DNA of 64,000 bases, taken from Desulfobacter sp. (GTDB lineage: Bacteria; Desulfobacterota; Desulfobacteria; Desulfobacterales; Desulfobacteraceae). Below, in pieces: positions 9,425-19,000 of this stretch. The translations under genes were made by a program, and so were the position numbers. Where the stretch lies: the NCBI GenBank assembly GCA_028768525.1, contig CP054837.1, positions 2,265,001 to 2,329,000 on the forward strand, read 5' to 3'. Below the pieces are notes generated by a model. That model searched no databases, had not been told where the DNA came from, and saw only the letters and a list, made by a program, of their open reading frames with translations. Each line of letters begins with the position of its first letter. Position 1 is the first letter of the stretch.

Positions 9425-10642
9425 ATGGAGATTTTCGTAGCCCGACAGCCTGTTTTTACTGCCGAAAAAAAAATCTTCGGGTATGAACTTCTGTTCAGAA
9501 TCAGCCTGGACAATGCATTCCCGGATATTGACGGCACCACCGCAACCTCCGGCGTGCTGGCCAACACCTTTTTCTCCTTCGGGCTGGATAACATCCTGGC
9601 CGGGAAGCCCGGACTCATCAATTTCACCCGGGACCTGCTGGTCAGGCAGACCCCCCTGATATTTCCCAAAGAGCATATCATCATTGAGGTGCTGGAAGAT
9701 ATTGAGCCGGAACCCGAGGTCATTCAGGCCCTGAAAAAATTCCGGGCGGAAGGCTTCCGCATTGCCCTGGATGATTTTGTTTATGATCAAAGATTCGATG
9801 AAATGATTGATCTCTGCCATATGATCAAGTTCGATATCATGGCAACCCCACTGGATACCCTGGGGCCGGTGTTTTCGACGGTGCTCGGGAAGCGGCCCAT
9901 TGACCTTCTGGCTGAAAAAGTGGAAACCTATGAGGAATTTGAGCAGGCAAAACAGATGGGGTTCGGCCTCTTCCAGGGATATTTTTTCTCCAGGCCGGAA
10001 ATCCTGTCGAAAAAGGGACTCTCAGCCAACCAGATCACCAACCTCAAACTCATCAGCGAAACCGTCCGGAGTGATCCGGATCTGAAGGCCATCGAAAACC
10101 TGATCAAAAAAGACATCTCCGTCTCTTTCAAGCTGCTGAAATTTATCAACTCAGCCTATTTCAACCGGCCCACCCCCATTGACACCATCAGGGACGCCAT
10201 CACCTTCATGGGGGTGAACGAACTGAAAAAATTCATTAATGTGGTGGTGGTATCCGACCTGAATCCGGGCAAACCCAATGAACTGGTCAGATCCTCGGTG
10301 ATCCGGGCCAGGATGTGCGAGCAGTGCGCCAACGTTTTGAACACTCCGTACTCGCCGGATGAATTATTCACCCTGGGACTTTTCTCCGCCATGGATGCCA
10401 TCATGGATATGCATATGGAGGATATTCTCTCCGGAATCTCCCTTTCCGACCGGATCAAGGATGCCCTTTTGGGCAGGGATAAACTATTCAGTCAGCTCCT
10501 TGAGCTCATCATCAGTTTTGAGCATGGCGACTGGCAGCACCAGCGCTTCCAGTCCTCCAAAGACAGTTCACTGGTCCGGGCCCTTCCCGATTTTTATCTG
10601 GATGCTTTGAAAATGGCTGATTCCTTCTTTGCCATGATCTGA
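9425..10642 (+). CDS. EAL-HDOD signalling protein (YuxH-like)
   Basis: A 405-residue protein with an N-terminal EAL-type fold (about 1-195) and a C-terminal HDOD domain (about 200-400). The first EAL motif is ELL (in GYELLFR). This degeneracy is usual for the EAL-HDOD family and makes c-di-GMP hydrolysis doubtful; binding is possible. The HDOD part shows SFKLLKFINSAYF and AITFMGVNELKKFI. The ATG at 9425 is preferred over the in-frame TTG at 9416 because GGAG is 10 nt upstream of the ATG and abuts the TTG. The gene ends on the border of a large palindrome. Confidence 0.88.
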   Translation: MEIFVARQPVFTAEKKIFGYELLFRISLDNAFPDIDGTTATSGVLANTFFSFGLDNILAGKPGLINFTRDLLVRQTPLIFPKEHIIIEVLEDIEPEPEVIQALKKFRAEGFRIALDDFVYDQRFDEMIDLCHMIKFDIMATPLDTLGPVFSTVLGKRPIDLLAEKVETYEEFEQAKQMGFGLFQGYFFSRPEILSKKGLSANQITNLKLISETVRSDPDLKAIENLIKKDISVSFKLLKFINSAYFNRPTPIDTIRDAITFMGVNELKKFINVVVVSDLNPGKPNELVRSSVIRARMCEQCANVLNTPYSPDELFTLGLFSAMDAIMDMHMEDILSGISLSDRIKDALLGRDKLFSQLLELIISFEHGDWQHQRFQSSKDSSLVRALPDFYLDALKMADSFFAMI

Positions 10643-10762
10643 AAACCGGCCTTTTGTCCCAACTTCTTCGTTGTAAAAAATTTTGAATCCTGGACATACT
10701 CGATGTATGACTCCGGTTAAAAATTTTTCACGCCTTGAATTTAAAACAAAATGACGGTTTTC
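10641..10762. repeat. 122-bp imperfect palindrome between two convergent genes
   Basis: GAAAACCG at 10641-10648 pairs with CGGTTTTC at 10755-10762. The arms stay alignable to the centre: CTTTTGTC with a match in ACAAAATG, AAAAAATTTT with AAAAATTTTT, TCCTGGACATAC with GTATGACTCCGG, closing on TCGA at 10700-10703. It fills the gap between the EAL-HDOD gene and purN, which converge. It could be a bidirectional terminator, a long-hairpin intergenic repeat or a miniature mobile element. I found no second copy in the window. Confidence 0.75.
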
Positions 10763-10784
10763 ACCCGCTGTTCATAAGATTGGG

Positions 10785-11504
10785 TTATACCGACTCTGCA
10801 TATTTCTGAATACAGGCGGGATAGAGTTCCCATTCCCTGGCCAGGCCTTTTTTCTTCACATCATCCAGGGTATCGGTATCCAGAATTTCAAAGGCCTTCT
10901 GTCCGATGATGGGGCCGGTGTCTTCCCCGTAATCGATAAAATGGACGGTACAGCCGCCGATTTTGCACCCGTACCTGAACGTATCCCCGTACCCGTCCGT
11001 CCCCGGAAACGAAGGCAGCAGTGCCGGATGGATATTCATGATCCGGTGTTTGCCGGACTCTGTATTGATCCGATCGATAAAATAAGGGGTCAGCACCCGC
11101 ATAAATCCGGCCAGGACAAGCAGATCCATATCATAGGCCAGGATCTTGTCCAACAGCGCCTTTTCTGCAACGGCCCGGCTTTCTAAAAAGAAAGCAGCCT
11201 TTTCCGGATCTTTTTTGGGATCCACAAGGCGCTGCTTGCCCGTGATCTCATCCAGGCTGAAATCGTCGGGCAGGCAATTGCCGCACCCATTTTGTCTGCA
11301 GGCAGAAATAATTTCGCCATAGTCCACCACAAAGGTATCAATACCGGCCTTTTCCGCCCGTTCCAGCCCCCGGACACCGGGGACATCGGAGCCTGTGAAA
11401 AGGATCTCGGCGTCGATATTTCCTGCACTGCAGGCGTCGATGATGGCCTGGAGATTGGTGCCTCCGCCCGAAATCAGCGTACCGACTTTCAACTTTTTGC
11501 CCAT
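10785..11504 (-). CDS. purN: Phosphoribosylglycinamide formyltransferase, with insert
   Basis: A 239-residue GAR transformylase, step 3 of purine synthesis, using 10-formyl-THF. The N-terminal phosphate loop LISGGGTNLQAIID, the catalytic NIHPALLPSFPG (Asn and His) and the EDTGPII aspartate segment are present. Compared with E. coli PurN (212 residues) there is an extra block of roughly 45 residues at about 64-108, just before the LVLAGFMRVL strand. It holds a cysteine cluster, CRQNGCGNC. This could bind metal, or make the activity redox sensitive; that is inference. An AGGGG ribosome site precedes the ATG. A small cysteine-rich protein gene lies just upstream in the same direction. Confidence 0.88.
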   Translation of the reverse strand: MGKKLKVGTLISGGGTNLQAIIDACSAGNIDAEILFTGSDVPGVRGLERAEKAGIDTFVVDYGEIISACRQNGCGNCLPDDFSLDEITGKQRLVDPKKDPEKAAFFLESRAVAEKALLDKILAYDMDLLVLAGFMRVLTPYFIDRINTESGKHRIMNIHPALLPSFPGTDGYGDTFRYGCKIGGCTVHFIDYGEDTGPIIGQKAFEILDTDTLDDVKKKGLAREWELYPACIQKYAESV

Positions 11505-11535
11505 ATTTTTCCCCTTTTAGATGATTGGCTAATGG

Positions 11536-11802
11536 TTATTGGTTGCCGTAACCGTTCTGCTGTCCGCAGTCCGGGCAGTCCCAGGTAATGCCGTTGCAGG
11601 TCATCCCCCACTGGTTTTCATACATGCAGGCCTGGCAGATGGAAAATCCGCACCGGCACTGCCAGCAAAACATGAATTCCCCGCCGCAGCAGTGGCAGGT
11701 GTGCGACCTTTTACGTCTCCGTCTTTCTTTTCTGGACTTTGCTCTGTCGGCGGCCTTATCAGCAGCCCCATTGGCAGCCATCCCGGCGGCATTTTCGGAC
11801 AT
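11536..11802 (-). CDS. Small cysteine-rich zinc-ribbon-like protein
   Basis: An 88-residue protein. Residues 1-33 are Ala-rich then strongly basic (SRKERRRRKRSH). Residues 35-88 carry ten cysteines as CHCC, CWQC, C, CQAC, C and CPDC, which suggests two or more zinc-binding knuckles. No family recognised. AGGAG lies nine nt before the ATG. It is transcribed toward purN, 31 bp away, and divergently from polA. Confidence 0.65.
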   Translation of the reverse strand: MSENAAGMAANGAADKAADRAKSRKERRRRKRSHTCHCCGGEFMFCWQCRCGFSICQACMYENQWGMTCNGITWDCPDCGQQNGYGNQ

Positions 11803-11885
11803 AATATACTTCTCCTTTCTTTAAAAAGATAGTATATATGCCCCTAATTAAAGAATAATTCAATATTGAAAATTAAGGAATTTCC

Positions 11886-14570
11886 ATGGCGGACCAGAAA
11901 ACCATTTACCTCATCGACGGCAGCGCCTTTCTTTACCGGGCCTTCCATGCCATTCGCAGCCTATCCACATCCAAGGGCCACCCCACCAATGCCACCTTTG
12001 GATTTACCCGGATTCTTTTAAAACTCCTTAAGGAGAAACAGCCCAAGTACGCTGCTGTATTTTTCGATGTCAAAGGCCCCACCTTCCGCCATAAAATGTA
12101 TGATGAATACAAGGCCAACCGCCCGCCCATGCCCGAAGAACTGGCCCTGCAGATCCCGGATATAAAAGAGGTCACCCGGGCGCTGAAGATTCCCATTGTC
12201 CAGAAACAGGGATATGAGGCAGACGACCTTGTGGGCACATACGCCCGGCTGGCCCAGGAAGACGGATTCCGGGTGGTCATGGTCACCGGGGACAAGGATT
12301 TCATCCAGTTGATTTCTGATGACTGCATCCTATGGGATCCCATGAAAGACACCGTGACGGACAAGGCCGCCGTCATGGAAGAGAAAGGCATTGAACCCGA
12401 ACAGTTCATTGATGTCCTGGGCCTTGCCGGGGACACGGCGGACAATATCCCCGGGGTAAAGGGCGTCGGGCCCAAAACCGCCATCAAGCTGGTGGCCCAG
12501 TTCGGCTCCATCAAAGGGATCTATGAGAACCTGGACAGCCTGAAGAAAAAGAAAAAACTCCATGAAAACCTCAGTGCATCCAGGGAGATTGTGGAACTAA
12601 GCCGTGATCTGGCCGCCATTGACCGGCAGGTGGCGGTGAAAAAAAAGATCAGCGAATTTAAACTGACGGAATTTGACACCCAGCGGGCCTTTGAACTTTT
12701 CAAGTCCTTTGAATTCAAGAATCTGGCCACGGAATTTGCCGCCAAGGCCGACAAAACCAAAAAGGTATACAAGCTCATCACCGCCACGGCAGAGATGGAG
12801 AAACTGGCCTCGGTCCTTGAAAACAAGGGGCTTTTCGCCGTGGATACGGAAACCACATCCAAAACCGCCATGGAAGCGGACCTGGTGGGCCTCTCATTTT
12901 CTTATATGGATGATACGGGATACTATATTCCCGTGGCCCATACCCAGACCTCGGATATCACCATGCCGGAGAAAGAAGATATTTTACGGATTTTTAAACC
13001 CCTGCTGGAAAATCCGGAAATTAAAAAGGTGGGACAGAATATCAAGTACGACTATATTGTCCTGGCCCGGTACGGCATTGAACTCAAGGGCATTGTATTC
13101 GACACCATGATCGCCTCCCATCTGCTCAATCCCGGCACCCGGGGCCACAGCCTGGACCGCATTGCCATGAACCTTTTCGGCTATAAAATGATCTCCTATG
13201 AAGAGGTGGCGGGAAAGGGGAAAAGCCAGATCGGGTTCAACGAGGTGCCCCTGGATATGGCCGCCGATTATGCGGCAGAAGATGCGGACATCACCTTCAT
13301 GGCATACAAAGAACTGAAAAAGGAAATCACGGCCAAGGGCCTTATGGACCTAATGGAAACCATTGAGGTGCCGTTGATTTCAGTGCTGGCCCGGATGGAG
13401 ATGTCAGGCATCGGGGTGGATCCCCAGGAGCTGGCACAGATGTCCCAGACCTTTGAGACCGAACTAAAAGAACTGGAAAAGGAGATCTACGGCCTGGCCG
13501 GCGAGGAATTCAACATCAATTCATCCCAGCAGCTGGGCGTCATCCTCTTTGAAAAATTGGAGTTGAAGGCCGTCAAGAAAACCAAGAAAAAAACCGGGTA
13601 TTCCACCGATGTCCAGGTGCTGACCAAGCTGGCCGAAACCCATGAACTGCCAGAACGCATATTGAGATACCGGACACTGGGCAAACTCAAATCCACCTAT
13701 GTGGATGCCCTGGCCCAGCTCATCCACCCGGAGACCGGCCGGATCCACACCTCTTTCAACCAGACCGTCACGGTAACGGGCAGGCTCTCCAGTTCCAACC
13801 CCAACCTCCAGAACATCCCCATCCGAAAGCCCGAAGGCAAAAAAATACGGAAAGCCTTTATTCCGGCCCAGGGCTGCACCCTGATCTCTGCGGACTATTC
13901 CCAGATTGAGCTTCGCCTTCTGGCCCACTGTGCAGACGACACCATCCTCATTGAGGCCTTTAATAACGACGAAGACATCCACACCCGTACGGCCCTGGAG
14001 GTCTTCCAGGTCCTGCCCGGCCTGGTCACCGACGATTTGCGCAGCCAGGCCAAGGCCATCAACTTCGGCATTGTATACGGGATGAGCGCCTTCCGCCTTT
14101 CCAACGAACTGGGCATCACACGGAAAATGGCAGGCGCCTATATCGACAACTATTTCAGCCGTTATTCCGGGGTAAAGGCCTTCATCGAGGACACCGTCAA
14201 GGCGGCAAAGGATACCTGCGAGGTCTCCACCCTTTTCGGCCGGAAGCGGCGGCTGGATGACATCCGCTCTTCCAACGCCAACCTGAGGAATTTTGCGGAG
14301 CGGGCCGCGGTCAACACCCCCATCCAGGGCAGTGCCGCCGACCTTATCAAATTGGCCATGATAAAAATGGAAAAGGCCCTGGCCGACGAAGGGATGAAAT
14401 CAAAAATGCTGCTTTCCGTCCACGACGAAATCATCTTTGAAGCCGCGCAGGAAGAAACCGACGCCCTCATCGCCCTGGCAAAGGACGTCATGGAGAATGT
14501 CACTCCGCTGAAAGTTCCCCTGAAGGTCAACTTCGGCTCCGGGGAGAACTGGGCGGCGGCAGACCATTAA
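11886..14570 (+). CDS. polA: DNA polymerase I
   Basis: An 894-residue family A polymerase for replication gap filling and repair. The 5'-3' exonuclease domain (about 1-290) has YLIDGSAFLYRAFHA, GYEADDLVGT and GDKDFIQL, with an H3TH segment NIPGVKGVGPKTA. The 3'-5' exonuclease domain (about 300-490) keeps its acidic motif DTETTS near 320 and the DAADA-like AEDADITF motif, so proofreading is probably active. Polymerase motif A is DYSQIELRLLAH near 670, motif B is RSQAKAINFGIVYG near 719, and motif C is VHDEI near 845. Length is standard. nadK starts 50 bp downstream on the same strand. Confidence 0.97.
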   Translation: MADQKTIYLIDGSAFLYRAFHAIRSLSTSKGHPTNATFGFTRILLKLLKEKQPKYAAVFFDVKGPTFRHKMYDEYKANRPPMPEELALQIPDIKEVTRALKIPIVQKQGYEADDLVGTYARLAQEDGFRVVMVTGDKDFIQLISDDCILWDPMKDTVTDKAAVMEEKGIEPEQFIDVLGLAGDTADNIPGVKGVGPKTAIKLVAQFGSIKGIYENLDSLKKKKKLHENLSASREIVELSRDLAAIDRQVAVKKKISEFKLTEFDTQRAFELFKSFEFKNLATEFAAKADKTKKVYKLITATAEMEKLASVLENKGLFAVDTETTSKTAMEADLVGLSFSYMDDTGYYIPVAHTQTSDITMPEKEDILRIFKPLLENPEIKKVGQNIKYDYIVLARYGIELKGIVFDTMIASHLLNPGTRGHSLDRIAMNLFGYKMISYEEVAGKGKSQIGFNEVPLDMAADYAAEDADITFMAYKELKKEITAKGLMDLMETIEVPLISVLARMEMSGIGVDPQELAQMSQTFETELKELEKEIYGLAGEEFNINSSQQLGVILFEKLELKAVKKTKKKTGYSTDVQVLTKLAETHELPERILRYRTLGKLKSTYVDALAQLIHPETGRIHTSFNQTVTVTGRLSSSNPNLQNIPIRKPEGKKIRKAFIPAQGCTLISADYSQIELRLLAHCADDTILIEAFNNDEDIHTRTALEVFQVLPGLVTDDLRSQAKAINFGIVYGMSAFRLSNELGITRKMAGAYIDNYFSRYSGVKAFIEDTVKAAKDTCEVSTLFGRKRRLDDIRSSNANLRNFAERAAVNTPIQGSAADLIKLAMIKMEKALADEGMKSKMLLSVHDEIIFEAAQEETDALIALAKDVMENVTPLKVPLKVNFGSGENWAAADH

Positions 14571-14620
14571 AATTACAGGCGCCATTGGAGCGGCCACGGA
14601 ATAACAATAAGGATGGACTT

Positions 14621-15448
14621 GTGACTCAAAAGCGTATCGGGATTGTCATCAAAAATGAAGCCTATGCCCAGGAAAAGGCCAAAGAACTGATCCGTAAACT
14701 GGGGGACAATTGTGTGGTCATCGACACCCAGGAAACGGAAAAGCGCCCCATTCCCCGGGACCTCATCTGCATTGTCGTTCTGGGGGGAGACGGCACCTTT
14801 TTAAGTGTTGCCCGGTACATTGAAAACTGCGGCATCCCGCTGATGGGTGTTAAATTCGGAGAAGTGGGATTTTTGGCCGAAATCACTGAAGACCGGCTCT
14901 ACGAAGCCATTGAGGCCATTTTCAGGGGAGATTATATTATCCGGGAAAGAAGCCGGCTGGACATCAAGGTGTTCCGGGAGGGTAACATCATCATTGACGA
15001 AGATGTGCTCAACGATGCGGTAATCAACAAAGCAGCCCTGTCCAGGCTTACGGCCTGCGCCGTCTACCTGGACGACACCTATCTGACCACCTACCGGGCC
15101 GACGGCCTCATCCTGGCCACCCCTACCGGTTCCACGGCCTATTCCCTGGCAGCCGGGGGACCGGTTGTCCATCCGGCCGTCCCCTCCATCATCCTTACCC
15201 CCATCTGCCCCTTTACCCTGACCAACCGGCCGCTCCTCATTCCGGACCTCACCCGGGTGGAGATCCGGCTGGAAGGCGGCCCCGAGGACATGATCCTCAC
15301 CCTGGACGGCCAGGAGGGATTTGCAATGGACCCCCGGGATAAAATCTTCGTAAAGAAGAGCCGGAACAATGTCCGGATGATCTCATTTGAGGACGACTCA
15401 TATTTTAAGGTGCTCAAGACACGGCTGCACTGGAGCGGTGGGCGCTAA
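14621..15448 (+). CDS. nadK: NAD kinase
   Basis: A 275-residue ATP-NAD kinase making NADP. The GGDGT motif is at residues 55-59, followed by the second-domain segment NDAVINKAAL and the glycine-rich TPTGSTAYSLAAGGPVV. The reading frame extends upstream to a TTG at 14585, but I choose the GTG at 14621. AAGGA lies seven nt upstream of it, and the protein then begins with the expected QKRIGIVIK strand. The gene follows polA closely, suggesting co-transcription. Its stop codon overlaps the stop of the convergent chemoreceptor gene by four bases. Confidence 0.94.
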   Translation: MTQKRIGIVIKNEAYAQEKAKELIRKLGDNCVVIDTQETEKRPIPRDLICIVVLGGDGTFLSVARYIENCGIPLMGVKFGEVGFLAEITEDRLYEAIEAIFRGDYIIRERSRLDIKVFREGNIIIDEDVLNDAVINKAALSRLTACAVYLDDTYLTTYRADGLILATPTGSTAYSLAAGGPVVHPAVPSIILTPICPFTLTNRPLLIPDLTRVEIRLEGGPEDMILTLDGQEGFAMDPRDKIFVKKSRNNVRMISFEDDSYFKVLKTRLHWSGGR

Positions 15449-16968
15449 GCGGTCTGAATTCCCACGTCACCGTCCACCAGCGAGACCATCTCCTTTGCCA
15501 GACGCCGGAGCGCATCGGCGTTCCGGTCCACTTCGCCGGCGCCGGTTTTTACCGCCGCTGCCTGCTCCCCGAGGTCGGCCATTTCCTTGGATACCCGGAC
15601 CATGCCCTCGTCATTTTCTCCGGTCATCCGGTCTGCCTCTGAAAATCCCTGGGAGGCTTCCTGGATATTCCGGGAAACTTCCGTGGTGGCGGCGGACTGT
15701 TCCTCAACGGCATTGGCAATCCCCTCCACCTTTGCATCGGCCTCCCGCACAATGGATGAAACCTTTTCCATCACCCCGGCGGCTTTTTGGGTGGCCTCCT
15801 GGATGGCCCGAACCTGGCTGCTGATCTCCCCGGCCGATCCCGAGGTCTGAACGGCAAGTTCCTTGATTTCCGTTGCCACCACGGCAAACCCCTTACCGGC
15901 CTCCCCTGCCCGTGCCGCTTCAATGGTGGCGTTCAGGGCCAGAAGATTGATCTGTTCTGAGATATCGCCGATGGATTCAGTGATCTGATTGATGGCGGTT
16001 GCGGATTCTTCCAGCCCGGCCATCCGGGCCATGGCCGTCTCGGTGCTGGCCACGGCATTGGCCGTGATCTCCCGGGTGGTTTCGGCGCTGCTTGAGATAT
16101 CGGATATGGTGGCGGTCATCTCTTCACTGGCGGAAGCAATATTTGAAAAATTGCTGGAGGCCTGGGTCATCAGGGCCACCATTTCATGGGAATTGCCCTT
16201 CACCTGCTCAGCAATTTCGACGGCCTGGCCGAGCCCGTCGGCCATCATGCCGGCATTCCGGGTCATCTCCCCGGAAGAGTCGCTCAGGCTTTTGGATGTC
16301 CGGTTCAATTCCTCGGCATTGGCGTTCACCCCCTCAATCACCCGCTCCATGGTCCGGGTATGCTTTGAAATTTTTTCGCTGTCCGCCAGGGACTGCCAGT
16401 ACCAGAGATAGTTGTCAACGGCCATGCGGATGTACATGAACATGGAAAAGACCAATAATGCGCCGATGCCCATCCCCAAAGAGGACCCCATGTAAAAGGC
16501 CCAGACCGTAATGGGCAAAAGAACCGTAATGGTGAATGCCCTGGACAAGGCCTGGTGGGGCCCCAGGGAAGAGGTGGCTCCGGCGGCCAGGCCGCAGCAG
16601 ATGACCAGTGTCACAAAGCAAGGCCACTCCAGGGGGTAATACAATGCCATGACCAGGCTCAGCCCGCCCCAGAGCAGACCCGACCCGACATTCATGGCAA
16701 TAAGCACCGCCCCCCATTTTTCCGGGGCCCTGTCATAGAGAAGGGGGATCTTACGAGCCAGCGCCAGGCGCAAACCGGACAGAAAAAAAATCGCCGCGCC
16801 AAACCCCGCCAGTACCGGGAAATGATCGCTTTTCATGGGCGTCATCACGGCAATAAAAAGATAGAGAACAAAGTGTGCCACCACCGAAGTTAAGGACCGG
16901 CCGGCCAGGTCCAGTATCTGTTCTTTCTTAAACCGAGACACCAGGGCCGGATCAACTGATTTTCCCAC
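15445..16968 (-). CDS. Methyl-accepting chemotaxis protein with multi-TM N-terminus
   Basis: A 507-residue chemoreceptor. Residues 25-200 hold about six hydrophobic segments with no large periplasmic loop, so it should sense within the membrane or cytoplasm. There is no clear HAMP domain. The signalling domain (about 215-500) ends in a coiled hairpin whose tip, NLLALNATIEAARAGEAGKGFAVVA, is the standard kinase-contact region. The start is GTG with GGAGG seven nt upstream. The ligand is unknown. No che genes are nearby. It converges with nadK. Confidence 0.9.
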   Translation of the reverse strand: MGKSVDPALVSRFKKEQILDLAGRSLTSVVAHFVLYLFIAVMTPMKSDHFPVLAGFGAAIFFLSGLRLALARKIPLLYDRAPEKWGAVLIAMNVGSGLLWGGLSLVMALYYPLEWPCFVTLVICCGLAAGATSSLGPHQALSRAFTITVLLPITVWAFYMGSSLGMGIGALLVFSMFMYIRMAVDNYLWYWQSLADSEKISKHTRTMERVIEGVNANAEELNRTSKSLSDSSGEMTRNAGMMADGLGQAVEIAEQVKGNSHEMVALMTQASSNFSNIASASEEMTATISDISSSAETTREITANAVASTETAMARMAGLEESATAINQITESIGDISEQINLLALNATIEAARAGEAGKGFAVVATEIKELAVQTSGSAGEISSQVRAIQEATQKAAGVMEKVSSIVREADAKVEGIANAVEEQSAATTEVSRNIQEASQGFSEADRMTGENDEGMVRVSKEMADLGEQAAAVKTGAGEVDRNADALRRLAKEMVSLVDGDVGIQTA

Positions 16969-17143
16969 GAAGACCTCCTTTCAATAAAAAAAACGACAAC
17001 TTATCAAAGGAACACTGTTTACAAAATTTCACAAAACCCCGGGGAAAGTCAAGAAAAAAGAAATAGGAAAGAGACGAATAAAAAGCGGGGAAAGGATCCG
17101 AAAAGAATCATTACCTTCCCCGCCTCCGGCAGCGGAAAGACGA

Positions 17144-17668
17144 TCAATAATTTTTATCGGCGAATTCCACCCACCCCCCGGTCTGCACCAGGGTTTTGTC
17201 AAATTCCGAAATCCGGAACCCGAATTCAAGGGTTTCTGGCCCTGCAACGGCCGAAATTTTGCCCTTTTCCACATCCACTTTCAACTGCCCCTCCCCGTTT
17301 TTGCACAGGGAAAAGAGGTCATTGATATCCTTTTCAGGCAGTTCAATGGCCATCATTCCGCAGTTGAACATGTTCTGCCGGAAAATCCGGGCAAAGCTGG
17401 GTGCGATAACCACATAAATCCCGTTGACCTCCAGTGCCCAGGGCGCGTGTTCCCTTGACGAACCGCAGCCGAAATTTTCCCGGGTGACAATAACGGACAC
17501 CCCGTCCAGGTCCAGGGCCGGGTCAAATCCTTCCATCTTCAGATCTTCCAGGAGATGGGGTTTCATTGCGGTTTTCTCAATTTCCGTCAGGTATTTGGCC
17601 GGAATGATTTCATCGGTGTTGATATCTGCCCGGTCCAGGCAGAGGATCTTTCCTTCAAAGCGTTTCAT
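17144..17668 (-). CDS. leuD: 3-isopropylmalate dehydratase-type small subunit
   Basis: A 174-residue swivelling domain of the aconitase superfamily. Motifs: DRADINTDEIIPAKYL near residue 12 and the substrate-binding FGCGSSREHAPW near 86. The length and the early NTDEIIPA segment fit the short LeuD/HacB type found in archaea and many anaerobes. It pairs with LeuC 21 bp upstream. In the leucine pathway it isomerises 2- to 3-isopropylmalate; the same subunit type also serves homoaconitase and methylmalate-type dehydratases. No leuA or leuB lies beside it, so the substrate is not proven. TAGGAGG lies six nt before the ATG. Confidence 0.88.
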   Translation of the reverse strand: MKRFEGKILCLDRADINTDEIIPAKYLTEIEKTAMKPHLLEDLKMEGFDPALDLDGVSVIVTRENFGCGSSREHAPWALEVNGIYVVIAPSFARIFRQNMFNCGMMAIELPEKDINDLFSLCKNGEGQLKVDVEKGKISAVAGPETLEFGFRISEFDKTLVQTGGWVEFADKNY

Positions 17669-17689
17669 ATTTCCTCCTAAATCCGTGAA

Positions 17690-18976
17690 TCAATCCGCGA
17701 ACAGACGGGAATTGGCAATTTCACCGGCGATGGCTGTTGCCGCCGCCGTGGCGGGGCTCATGAGATGGACCATACCGCCCTTGCCCATACGGCCGTTGAA
17801 ATTCCGGTTGGTGGTGGCCGCGGCCACCTCGCCCTCGGCCAGGACCCCGTTGCTCATGCCCAGACAGGCCCCGCAGGTGGGGTTGGTCACGCAGAATCCG
17901 GCATCCATGAAAATTTTAATAATCCCCTCTTCCAGGGCTGCGGAAAAAATATCCGGAGTGGCCGGAGAGACAATCCCCCGGATCCTGCTGGAAATTTTTT
18001 TGCCCTTGAGTACGGCGGCCGCCACCCTCAGGTCCTCCAGGCGGCCATTGGTGCAGGATCCGATATAAACCTGATCCACAGGGGTGCCGGCCATTTCGGA
18101 TACCGGCCGCACATTGTCCGGCTTGTACCCGAAGGTCACCTGGGGGGCAAGGTCGCTCACATCCACGGTAAGGGCTTTAGCGTAAACGGCATCCCCGTCG
18201 GAACGGAATTCAGCGTATTCGGCCAGGGCCGCTTCTTTGGAATCGAACTCATCCTTTATAAAGGGCCAGAGGTATTCCACGGTGGTCATGTCCGGCTGGC
18301 AGATCCCGGAAGTCGCCCCGGCCTCAACGGCCATGTTGGAGAGGGTCATGCGCTGATCCATGTTCATGGCATCCACCACGGGACCGGTGAACTCAATGAC
18401 CATATTGGTGGCCCCGTTCACGGTAACCCTGCGTATCACCTCCAGGATGATGTCCTTGGCATAGACCCCGTCCCGGAGCTGGCCGGTTACCTCAATTTTA
18501 AAGGTGTCCGGTTTCTTAAATGTACAGACCCCCTTGAGGATGCCCACCTCCAGATCGGTGGTGCCCACACCGGCGGCAAAGGCGCCGAAGGCCCCGTGGG
18601 TGCAGGTGTGGGAATCGCCCATAATAACGGTGAACCCGGGCCGGACAAATCCCTTTTCCGGAAAAATGGCATGGCAGACCCCGTTGTTGCCGATGTCAAA
18701 GAAATCCCTGATATTATGCCGCCGGGCCCAGTCCCTGAGGATCTTGCCCTGCATGGCGGTCTTGGAATCCTTGGCCGGGGTTACATGGTCGATGACGGCC
18801 TTGATCTTATCCGGGTCAAAGACCCGGTCCTTTCCCCGGGCCACCAGGTCCTGGATGGCCGTGGGCGTGGTGATTTCGTGGCAGAACACCCGGTCCAGGC
18901 GCAGGACGCTGACATTCCCGAAGGGCTCGTCAACCAGGTGGGTCTCAAAAATTTTTTCTGCGATTGTTTTTCCCAT
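17690..18976 (-). CDS. leuC: 3-isopropylmalate dehydratase-type large subunit
   Basis: A 428-residue subunit of an aconitase-superfamily hydro-lyase. The iron-sulfur cysteines are visible: one in YIGSCTNGR and two in NPTCGACLG, the CxxC pair. Other family signatures are MGDSHTCTHGAFGAFAAGVGTTDLE and the GRMG stretch near the C-terminus. The length of about 430 is that of the archaeal/anaerobe LeuC type rather than the 466-residue E. coli type. It is the second gene of a three-gene set: XRE-cupin regulator, leuC, leuD, with 24-bp and 21-bp gaps. The Fe-S cluster makes it oxygen sensitive. Acting on isopropylmalate is most likely; a related substrate remains possible. Confidence 0.88.
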   Translation of the reverse strand: MGKTIAEKIFETHLVDEPFGNVSVLRLDRVFCHEITTPTAIQDLVARGKDRVFDPDKIKAVIDHVTPAKDSKTAMQGKILRDWARRHNIRDFFDIGNNGVCHAIFPEKGFVRPGFTVIMGDSHTCTHGAFGAFAAGVGTTDLEVGILKGVCTFKKPDTFKIEVTGQLRDGVYAKDIILEVIRRVTVNGATNMVIEFTGPVVDAMNMDQRMTLSNMAVEAGATSGICQPDMTTVEYLWPFIKDEFDSKEAALAEYAEFRSDGDAVYAKALTVDVSDLAPQVTFGYKPDNVRPVSEMAGTPVDQVYIGSCTNGRLEDLRVAAAVLKGKKISSRIRGIVSPATPDIFSAALEEGIIKIFMDAGFCVTNPTCGACLGMSNGVLAEGEVAAATTNRNFNGRMGKGGMVHLMSPATAAATAIAGEIANSRLFAD

Positions 18977-19000
18977 GGTAACTCCTATAAAAAAGGGCCG

